In this document: positions 56,586-64,000 of the stretch, in pieces
Position numbering within the stretch: position 1 is the first letter of the stretch
How the letters are laid out: every line of letters starts with the position of its first letter
DNA from: Nitzschia sp. DOCU1
Taxonomy: Eukaryota > Bacillariophyta > Bacillariophyceae > Bacillariales > Bacillariaceae
NCBI GenBank assembly: GCA_951394045.1
Contig: OX595996.1
Coordinates: 806,001-870,000, forward strand
Direction: 5' to 3'
DNA: 64,000 bases
Notes under the pieces: generated by a model
What the model saw: the letters and a program-made list of their open reading frames with translations, nothing else
Told to the model about the DNA's origin: nothing
The model's database searches: none
Position numbers and translations under genes: made by a program

Positions 56586-59309
56586 ATGAGGATTCGATGG
56601 ATGATGATTCCATCGCTGTGCCACGTGGGAATCCTCACGGCTGCCATTGGATTCGCGGAGAGGAATCACTACTATGAAGCCCCCGAGCCATATGACTTTT
56701 TTCACGATGCTTGTATGGACTGTAATCCGCAGGTCGAATTGAGCCCTGACCCGTTGGTGGCAACTACATGGTCAAGGGAAACCAATTCTTCCAAGCTCCA
56801 AATCTATCGAGTGAATCGCCCCGTCAAATACTGGGTGACCCCACCCGAGGCTGCTCATGCCGATATGGACGGTGACGTATCTTCCTTTTCCTTGCTGGTC
56901 TACGAAAATTGTACAATCACACTGGACTGGGGAGTGGAAAGGGCGGCGTGGTTCGAGTTGATATCTAGGGATTTGGACAACAATGGAACCCAAAAGATGC
57001 GAGTCCAGGCATCAATTTCGGAATACAACGAACCGTTTCCGGACAAGACGAGAGAACTTGTCAAGTACGGGCAACACACATATCGACTGGAGACGAACGA
57101 TGAGCTCTACGAGGGCGTACGCTTCTCATTTCTTCACTTTGAATTCTTTGAACCAGCCGAGAACCCCGTCGAAGTAGCGGCCCTTTCTTTGGTGGCCAAA
57201 ATCAAACCAATCAACTACACCGGGGCATTTACTTCTTCTGACCAAGAACTGACGCGTGCATGGTACACGGGTGCTTATGGTGTTCGTCTGAATATGGAAG
57301 GCAACAATCTCAATTCGATCCTTATGGAACGCGGAGATCGCGTGGCGATCCAGGGTGATGGCCACCCCACTATCGATGCGGCCTTGGTTGCCTTTTCACC
57401 CTATGAGTTCATAAGAAATGTTGTACTGCGAACCGACTCGGGGCACAAACACGTGGTTGATGACAATATCATGGCGTATCCGCTTTATTGGTGTTTGAGC
57501 GCGATGAACTACTTCATGGAGAGCGGCGACTTGAGCACTTTTCAACAAACACTCGCCCCAGACATTATGATAATCTTGGACAAACGAATACAAGATTTTT
57601 TGGATCCAAACTTGGATATTACTTGGTTTGGCTGGGATGATCGGCTAGGAAACGGGTGGTGCTTCCACGCCAAGAATGATCGCTGCACGCGGGAGGCCTT
57701 ACTTGCATTTGCCGGTCTGTTGGTCAGGGTATGCAAAGATTTTTCTCGTGCTCTACAAGTGGCTTACATGCCGTTGGCTTATCAAAAGTACAGCAATGCC
57801 TATTCGACTCTAAAGAAGAATCTTAGACGTGTTCCGGAGTGGCCGGGGGCGTTTGGGGTCCATGCAGCCGCCAATGCCATCAACGCCGGAGCGGCGACAA
57901 GATCTGACATCGATCTGTGGATGAATACAACTCTGAATGACTCCGTGACAATATGCTCATTTTCCCAATTCAACCAATACTGGATTCTCCAAGGTCTTGG
58001 TAATGCGGATCGAATGGAACACGCTCTTGGTTCTATCAAGCTATGCTGGGGCCCCATGATGAAGTTAGGAAAGGGCTGTTTCTGGGAAATATCATCACCA
58101 GAATGGCTTTCCTTCATGAAGGATGGTGATCAAGCTCCCCATTTACCGTCCTACTGTCATCCCTGGGCATCTGGAGTGACATCATGGCTGTCGCATACTG
58201 TGGGTGGTATAATGCCATTGTTGCCAGGATACCAGAAATTTGTGGCAACGCCATATGTTTCCATCCGCTATCCGTCTGTGAGCGCAACCATTACAACTCC
58301 ACAAGGGAAAATCACAGTCAATGGCAGTTTGAAAGAGGAAGATTCTAATACATTGGTCTTACGCGTCGTCGTTGTATGCAACGTCCCCGGTTATGTCGGG
58401 ATTCGGCGAACAATCGTGGACGGCAACGGTGAAGTGGTTGGCTATTTGGATTCGACGTCTCTCAATGGTTTGTTGGCAAAGATGATTTCGTACGACGATG
58501 ATTCGGTCGAGCTGATTGACGCCACTTCCGATCGCTTGAAAAAATATGATTTCGTGAAGGTAGAGGCCGGAGGGGTCCACGAGATGACAGCGACATACTA
58601 TCGCTCCCGTCCTGACAGCGTAACGAGCGCACGCCATGAAATCAATCAAATCAAAGCAATACCACCTTTTCCAGAGCCGAGATACCAGGCAACTATCAGT
58701 AGTCTTGATCGACAGACCAAAGGTGACGGAATCTTTGTACATGGCCGGGATGGCTACGTTCTACTTGGAATCGACAATGGCGATGACTTCGAGAGGCTAC
58801 CTGCGTATGTCGCTAATGTGACAATCCGTCGTCATGGTTTTCCAGGCTGGCTGGTTCCCGAGCGAGAGTTCATTGGGACGTCATACAACAACACGGTTTT
58901 CTTACCCATAGGTGCAAGCAATGCGGGAGGAGCCGGTCGGACATATAATACGGCAAAACGGTCTCTGGGTATGGTTGGTCTAGACGACGCCGGTGGGGGT
59001 GACATCAATTGTATCTTTGTCGATATCACTACAAATCAAACTGCGCCATCGAAAAATATATTTTCAGTGTCGGTTTACTTTGTGGCCAAGTCCAAAAGCA
59101 ATCGGCACGCAATCAGTGTGATGGACGGCGACACTTTGAATTTGATTGCGCCCACTACGTTGATTGAGGATTTCGAGGGTGGTGTCTGGTGGACAGTACA
59201 CTACAACAACTCTCTTCGTCTTAAGTTGATGGACGTCAAAGGGATACATCTTTCAGCCGTTGGGTTTTCCAACGCTGTGTGGCACCCAAGAAGCTCCAAA
59301 GGCATTTGA
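56586..59309 (+). CDS. Secreted GH78-type glycosidase (alpha-L-rhamnosidase-like)
   Basis: 907 residues from the ATG at 56586. Signal peptide (MRIRWMMIPSLCHVGILTAA), then an N-terminal beta region and a six-hairpin (alpha/alpha)6 barrel with segments that fit GH78: ILMERGDRVAIQGDGHPTID, VVDDNIMAYPLYW, TWFGWDDRLGNGWC, EHALGSIKLCWG, and LPSYCHPWASGVTSWLSHTV, followed by VGGIMPLLPGYQKFVATPYV and a C-terminal beta-sandwich. Many NxS/T sites suit secretion. In bacteria and fungi this family releases alpha-L-rhamnose; in diatoms rhamnose occurs in exopolysaccharide, so wall or mucilage remodelling is a fair inference. Catalytic acids were not assigned with certainty, so activity is not proven. Confidence 0.82.
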   Translation: MRIRWMMIPSLCHVGILTAAIGFAERNHYYEAPEPYDFFHDACMDCNPQVELSPDPLVATTWSRETNSSKLQIYRVNRPVKYWVTPPEAAHADMDGDVSSFSLLVYENCTITLDWGVERAAWFELISRDLDNNGTQKMRVQASISEYNEPFPDKTRELVKYGQHTYRLETNDELYEGVRFSFLHFEFFEPAENPVEVAALSLVAKIKPINYTGAFTSSDQELTRAWYTGAYGVRLNMEGNNLNSILMERGDRVAIQGDGHPTIDAALVAFSPYEFIRNVVLRTDSGHKHVVDDNIMAYPLYWCLSAMNYFMESGDLSTFQQTLAPDIMIILDKRIQDFLDPNLDITWFGWDDRLGNGWCFHAKNDRCTREALLAFAGLLVRVCKDFSRALQVAYMPLAYQKYSNAYSTLKKNLRRVPEWPGAFGVHAAANAINAGAATRSDIDLWMNTTLNDSVTICSFSQFNQYWILQGLGNADRMEHALGSIKLCWGPMMKLGKGCFWEISSPEWLSFMKDGDQAPHLPSYCHPWASGVTSWLSHTVGGIMPLLPGYQKFVATPYVSIRYPSVSATITTPQGKITVNGSLKEEDSNTLVLRVVVVCNVPGYVGIRRTIVDGNGEVVGYLDSTSLNGLLAKMISYDDDSVELIDATSDRLKKYDFVKVEAGGVHEMTATYYRSRPDSVTSARHEINQIKAIPPFPEPRYQATISSLDRQTKGDGIFVHGRDGYVLLGIDNGDDFERLPAYVANVTIRRHGFPGWLVPEREFIGTSYNNTVFLPIGASNAGGAGRTYNTAKRSLGMVGLDDAGGGDINCIFVDITTNQTAPSKNIFSVSVYFVAKSKSNRHAISVMDGDTLNLIAPTTLIEDFEGGVWWTVHYNNSLRLKLMDVKGIHLSAVGFSNAVWHPRSSKGI

Positions 59310-59683
59310 CCCAACCGCGTCTCAAGCGATCTTGAGCGAGCTCATCTGACTGATGGAGTTCGCGCTTCAAGATTGCCAAGGGCTGCGACGAAATCGGGAG
59401 TCCTAGTTCTAATGCTATTGATAGTAGCGCGCATCTTGGGTGCTTGAATAATAGTACGTAATACTAAGTAGTCATCATTAATACCAGCATACCAGGTATG
59501 CATCAATACCGGCAAAAATTATCACTTGCGATGCCAAGATCGAAAAATGGCACATATCATCGGACCTTTTCCTGAGGTGTAAGAATGTCGTAAACCTAAG
59601 ACGGATCATCAAGATTGTCGTCTCACAAAATATCTGACATCCTCAACGGCACACGAAATCAGGGACGAGAACCATACTGCATT
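59310..59683. other. Intergenic region downstream of the glycosidase gene
   Basis: 374 bp without a gene. AT-rich, with many TACTAAG/ATAATACC-like words between 59440 and 59520. Upstream flank of the M11-like fragment. Confidence 0.35.
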
Positions 59684-60331
59684 ATGAAAGTTGTACCCAC
59701 GATCTTTGTTGCGTCCGTAATCTTGTCCATTGCGGGGGCTGCCAACGATCATGATGTTGTGAGTATTGACTATGGCACAGAAGCAAGAACCAACATGAAG
59801 TTTAATGAAGAACGAAAATCTCACTGTCTGCTACTACAACTTCCTTCGTCGAATTGTATACAGGAAGGCAAAGCTGTGCGACGTCGCCGCTTGATTCAAA
59901 GCGAGGAATGTATTCTCAGCAAAATGGAGAAACAGTTTGAAGACCACTCGAGCGAAGCCAAGTGGCAGTGCGAGCTCATGGATGCTGATGCCGCAAACGC
60001 TGGGAAGAGATTTGTTGATATCGAAGGATTGGATGAAGCAGATTTAGAAAACATGCGAAGTGGCGTCAGCACTTTGTTCGCGACTGGAGCAACAATTGCT
60101 AACGGTAAGCTGATTATTCCTAAGGGATCCAAGAAATCTTTCGGAAAGGCCGAGCCGAGAGGCCCGGCTGCCAGGGGAAAGTCAAGCACGAGCCGTGGAG
60201 TTGGCCAAGCCCAGCGTGCCTTGGCGCCGTACCAAGACCAACGCCTTGTGCTGGCTGTTCGGGTCAAAGCCAACGACAGTACCACCACAGCCACGACCAC
60301 CACCATCAGCAAAAAAGCGCAGGTAACATAG
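59684..60331 (+). pseudogene. Truncated M11 (gametolysin-like) metallopeptidase gene, N-terminal part only
   Basis: The ATG at 59684 begins a signal peptide (MKVVPTIFVASVILSIAGAA). The region up to about residue 208 fits the propeptide and N-terminal region of secreted diatom M11-like proteins: ENMRSGVSTLFATGATI, then a basic/Gly-rich stretch and ALAPYQDQRLVLAVRVKAND (family members continue from here into the catalytic domain). After SKK the frame enters sequence that belongs to the Copia element on the other strand and stops within ten codons. The catalytic HExxH domain is therefore absent in this window; the gene was cut by the element insertion or a later rearrangement. No protein of normal function is expected. 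Confidence 0.7.
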
Positions 60332-61694
60332 TGCAGTCGACGGCACGGGCATAAAATGGGAAGACGCCAACCACTTCCATAACACGTTTGGTGCCTGCGT
60401 TGTCGAGTTTTGGGGCACTGTCTGGGTCGTCGGCATATTGGATTTTGCAGCCATATTTGGGCTTCTGCCAGGCATATGGCGCATCTTCAGGGCGCTCAGG
60501 GGCAGGGTGGGCAAAGCGATAGAGGGCCCGTTCGACGTATCCGGGCATGGAAATGTCGACGGTGCCGTTATCGTAGTCCCAAGCAAGTGACAATCCACAG
60601 TACTTGGTTCCGGCCCAGTCGGTGCTGACCTTGTAGTGCTGGCCGAGTGTGTCCAGGAGGTGGTTAGCATCACCTTTGTTGACATATTTGACCCCAAAGT
60701 CATCAACGACGAGGGAGAAAATAATGGGGCGGCTGGTGTGCTTCCACAGGCCGGGCATGAATGGGGTTGGGGTATAGCCTGCTGGTTCCAAGAAATTGCG
60801 GAGGCGGTCATTGGCCATGCGACCAGCTTGAGCTAGGCCGTATATTCCTTTTCGGACCTCCACGTAGACGAAGCCTTCGTTGTCGGGAGCAAGGCCGTAC
60901 AGGTTGATTATCGTGCTCGGAATATTGCAAGTATGAATTTTCATATACTCGTAGTCGGCAGGTTCGAGCGGGGTGCCCAAATAAAAGGCGCTGATGTTGC
61001 CCGTCATGAAGTGGGTGCCCGGTGTCGAGATGACGCTGTTGAACAGCGTTTTGCATGTGATGAGGTCAGCCATTTTAGTGCTGGAGTCGCCAAGGTAATT
61101 AAGACGGTCACCTCCAATGGTCCATCGTATGCGATAGGGATTGGCTTTTTCTGGGCGGTGGGCACAAACGATGCGAAGGTATGTAGATCGTTTTTTAACA
61201 GCACGTTTGTCGATGAAGACAATAGTGTTGGTACCAGTGACGCCCTTGTATCCCTGTGCCAGCAAACCTATTTCCTCACAATTTGCTTCCTCCCAAACTT
61301 TTCCTTGTGAGGAGCGGCTGAGTTTGGGATATTCTGCGAGTGCCCCAGTGTCAGGATTGAATGCGTTGCCGTGTAGGGCGGCTTCGTAGGGGCTGGGGGA
61401 TGCAGGATGGAGCATCGCAGTAAGGGCAGTGGCCGCACTGTGAATACGTTTTGGCCAGGAGCCCATTGCCTGTCGGGTGCGATGATGGTGATTGGATAGA
61501 GGGCCCAGTGGTTTGCGAGGTGGAGGTTTTTGCCCTGCGGTTTTTCCACTGCGGCTGCGGCGCTTGATATTTCGAGCTTTTGGACCTGTTTGTTCGGAGT
61601 ATGTCGGCTCAATGGGGACCACATTGGGCTGGTTGTTCCGGCAGGGCAGGGTTGTGGCACAGGTGCGGTTTCGACTGGGGGTTCTTCCACACAA
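60306..61694 (-). pseudogene. Copia remnant: linker and reverse transcriptase fragment
   Basis: 463-codon open frame. Contains FNPDTGALAEYPKLSRSSQG, KANPYRIRWTIGGDRLNYLG, then RT with MTGNISAFYLGTPL, where Asn (60996-60998) stands in the place of the first catalytic Asp, IYGLAQAGRMAND, and the intact SLVVDDFGVKY motif. It ends abruptly at PALFC at the breakpoint. Upstream it overlaps the preceding fragment in another register, which marks a frameshift. Confidence 0.85.
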
Positions 61695-62188
61695 TCCTCC
61701 ACAACCAGAATGCTGGAAATTTTGGGTTCATAGTTTTGGACCCGTGACGGGGGTACGGGCGAAGTGGGTGGTGACACAATTGGAATTGGCACCCTCAGAG
61801 GTGTGGCAGGGGCCGCTGTGGCCGGTACAATGGCCATGTGTGGTAGCAATTCCACCCTCAGTGGTGGGACAGGGGCTGTGTCTTGGATTGGATTAGCTGG
61901 CGTGGGTGGAGTTTGATTTAACAATTCACCGAGTTGCTGCAGAGCCACTCGGTTGTGGTTGGAGGGGATTGGGCCAGTGGCCGAGTTGTCAAGGGCAGCC
62001 AAGATATCACGAAGGCTAGCATGAATGAGGTCGTCTGTGGTGGCAGCAGGGATAACCACGGTGGAGGAGAAAAATTCGACGCCGTCGCTGATGCGTGTTT
62101 TTTGTGTGTCACTCATGTACCCTTTTAACAGTGATAGGATTCTAGAGCAGGGCCCACATACCATCCGCTGGCTGCGTGGGGTCCCCAC
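61268..62188 (-). pseudogene. Copia remnant: integrase C-terminal/linker fragment
   Basis: Open frame in a different register that continues the integrase end with MSDTQKTRISDGVEFFSSTV and a Pro/Val-rich linker. It lies between the integrase and RT fragments, so frameshifts occur on both sides (near 62130-62150 and near 61690). No enzyme motif is present in it. Confidence 0.75.
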
Positions 62189-63543
62189 GTTTCGTGAAGA
62201 CCGGGTTTTTCATGGACCAGCACTTTGCATTCGGGTGGGCCAATGGGAGTCCTGTTGTAGTCAAAGACTCCATGGAGTTGGCTGTACGCAGAGAGTTTGG
62301 GGTTGATCCGTGAGCCATGCAACAAATTCAATGTGAGAGTGGCTTGGGGGATAAGACGATCCCAGATAATCGGAAATTCAGGGGCGGTCGTGCACAGGCC
62401 AGCGATGAAATGATTCTTGAAGGTTTGGATGGCACGTTTGGCAGCATTGCGTCGATGAACGTACGGTGGGACCAACTGGTAGTTGATGGATTCTTCGGCC
62501 ATGAAATCCTTGAGGAGCTGGGAGCACTCATTGTCCAAGATGTGGAGCTTGGGACGACAACCAGCCGCAGTGAGTACCTTGTGCGCCTCTTCAAAGGCCT
62601 TCCTGTGATTTTCCTTACTGCGGTTGCGCATTGGGATGGGGAGGATGCAGTTGCTGTCATAGTCATATACGACTAGAAGGTAATTGTTCCCATTCGAGGA
62701 CGGTGCCACGAATTTGCCAGTGAGGTCGCTGTAGATTTTGCCTGGCTGTACCATGGTGGCATAGACAGCGTGGGTACGTTCGTTGGGGAGCTCAGAAGCG
62801 GGGAATTGCAGGGCATCTGGTTCGTTGTCGTGCTGAGGGACAAGGGCAATCTTCGTAGATCCTTGATTTTTGTGCACTTGGTTCAGGTGGCCTTTGATGG
62901 TGGCCTCGGAACGTGGTGGATGCTTGGCAAGAGTCTCGGATGAGAGGCCAGGAAAGCCGGTGACGTAACTGTTTTTTATTGCTTGCTTTAGCGTGGACAG
63001 TACGGACAAAAACAAGGATGCATGATGGAAGGCAACAAGGGTTTCCACAGTGGATGGACCCATTGCAGCATGGGCAACTTCAGGCAGTGGGGGCATGGCA
63101 GGTTCCACAAGAGGGATTGTCCAAAGCCGGGACAGGGGGTCACGGGGGCCTTGCAAGATGCAGCGGTTATTGACTGCGATTGACACAGTGGTGGCATCGA
63201 ATTGCACAGTGCATCCGGCATCCACCAAGACACTAACTGACATAAGTGGGAATGATGACAAATCTGGGATGCGATATGCCTTTTGTGCAAGCGGTGCTAA
63301 GGATGGTAGGTTCAATTCGCCCTCGTGGGTGGCATACATCATGGCACCATTTGGATTTGACACGGGGATGGCGGACACGAGAATGCGTTCATTGAGGAGT
63401 GTGGCGTTGATAGGCACAAAGTGAGATGTGGCACCAGAGTCTACAAAGGCAGGGTCACTGGTGGGAGGAAGGATCGGGGGACTGGGTGGTGGACTAGTTA
63501 AAGTTTTAAGTTTAACATGTGCAACACTAGGCTCCCATCCTTT
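62125..63543 (-). pseudogene. Copia remnant: protease and integrase fragment
   Basis: The protease motif DSGATSHF lies at about 63441-63418. The integrase core follows: first Asp in IYSDLTGKF, second in LHILDNECS; the Glu expected in HRRNAAERA is Lys here (62437-62439), so the DDE triad is broken. A TGA in this register at 63544-63546 separates it from the knuckle region upstream. The frame ends at GPALESYHC, near a frameshift into the next fragment. Confidence 0.87.
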
Positions 63544-63752
63544 TCAGGCGTCTGGAGCACGGCGGGTAGCAGGGCAAGAGCTTACAACATTGATCAGGCG
63601 GCATCCACCCATCATTTTGGTGATGGTGGCTTCGTCTTCATGGCCGCCCTTTTTATTATGGCAGGTCTTGGATGTGTGGCTTGGGTCAGGGTAAAGTGAT
63701 TGTGATAGGGGCAACCGAGGTTGAAAACAACAAAGAGTTGCGTTCTGAACGG

Positions 63753-63803
63753 CTTGATTAGCTCTGTTGATGTGCGTGTCGTGTAAACGGTGAGCTAATC
63801 AAG
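63753..63803. repeat. 12-bp inverted repeat
   Basis: Arms CTTGATTAGCTC (63753-63764) and GAGCTAATCAAG (63792-63803) with a 27-nt loop. Lies upstream of the knuckle region of the Copia remnant, in a stretch without other recognised content. Confidence 0.7.
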
Positions 63804-64000
63804 TTTATGCGTCTACAAGTGTCCATGGGCAGATAGGATTGCCAGGGGAACGGTGAAATGGGCGCGCGTCGGCCGATCCAACGGGCGCGCCGGCCGGGAG
63901 ACCGGCCTGGGGAATCAACAATGGGAGCGATGTGAGTATGGGCCATCGGAGCATTGGGCCCGTCGGAGCCAGACGTGGACCATAAATAATACCCCAGATG

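Larger units (their letters stand above)
60311..64000 (-). mobile_element. Old, truncated Copia element (open at the window edge)
   Basis: Minus-strand Copia remnant that enters the window at 64000 and ends at about 60311-60316, inside the RT region (after ARAVDCTMLPALF), where normal elements continue to RNase H and the LTR. Its parts in order are a CCHC-like knuckle, protease (DSGATSHF), integrase, linker, and RT. It carries at least two frameshifts, an in-frame stop at 63544-63546, and altered catalytic residues in integrase and RT, so it is inactive. No LTR lies within the window. The break adjoins the M11-like gene fragment. Confidence 0.88.

Noticed and set aside
1..64000. CRISPR arrays, bacterial operons or phage genes
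   Set aside because: None seen; introns, plastid presequence and nuclear gene families show a eukaryotic nuclear sequence.

Overview
The window is nuclear DNA of a diatom, most likely a pennate one. The evidence is a tandem pair of silicon transporter (SIT) genes carrying the paired EGxQ/GRQ motifs and the CMLD motif, a DUF6824-containing gene of the type expanded in diatoms, a CoDi-like Copia element, a bipartite plastid presequence with an AF/SAP cleavage motif, and short (about 80-90 bp) introns in otherwise compact genes. The species cannot be named from the sequence alone.

Layout. 1-4 kb: two tandem SIT genes, the first cut by the window edge. 4.3-5.6 kb: a Golgi-type sulfotransferase on the minus strand. 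5.84-11.39 kb: a complete Copia retrotransposon on the minus strand with identical 284-bp LTRs and a 5-bp target duplication; its reading frame is broken once in a homopolymer. 11.6-31.5 kb: single-copy genes for an unknown acidic protein, a DUF6940 protein, a four-helix membrane protein, a mitochondrial phosphate-type carrier, a very large lipid-binding/PqiA-like membrane protein, a LARGE-type glycosyltransferase, an unknown protein, an LRR protein, a small secreted Cys protein, a SET protein, a single-span Cys-rich surface protein and a plastid DHFR/RibD-like reductase. 31.7-37.8 kb: a tyrosine-recombinase retrotransposon with split direct repeats in the order A1-gag-RT/RNaseH-YR-B1-A2-B2, as in PAT/Ngaro-type elements. 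38-59.3 kb: a 1943-residue double-BTB protein, TFIIH subunit p52/Tfb2, a small membrane protein, a rhomboid protease, the CCAAT-factor subunit NF-YA, a three-exon CRAL-TRIO/DUF6824 gene and a secreted GH78-type glycosidase. 59.7-64 kb: the N-terminal part of an M11-type (gametolysin-like) gene that runs into the truncated end of an old, inactivated Copia element, which continues to the window edge.

There are no operons. Neighbouring genes are unrelated in function except for the SIT pair; several surface or secretory-pathway proteins (SITs, sulfotransferase, GT49 enzyme, GH78 enzyme, Cys-rich proteins) suit a silica- and polysaccharide-walled cell. Introns were placed by eye from splice signals and reading frame. 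The most unusual points are: a Gly-to-Ala change in the second EGxQ motif of one SIT; a 17-nt self-complementarity exactly at the primer-binding position of the young Copia element; the split-repeat YR element with its catalytic Tyr pushed out of frame; and the fusion of a TULIP-like lipid-binding region to a PqiA-like membrane domain.
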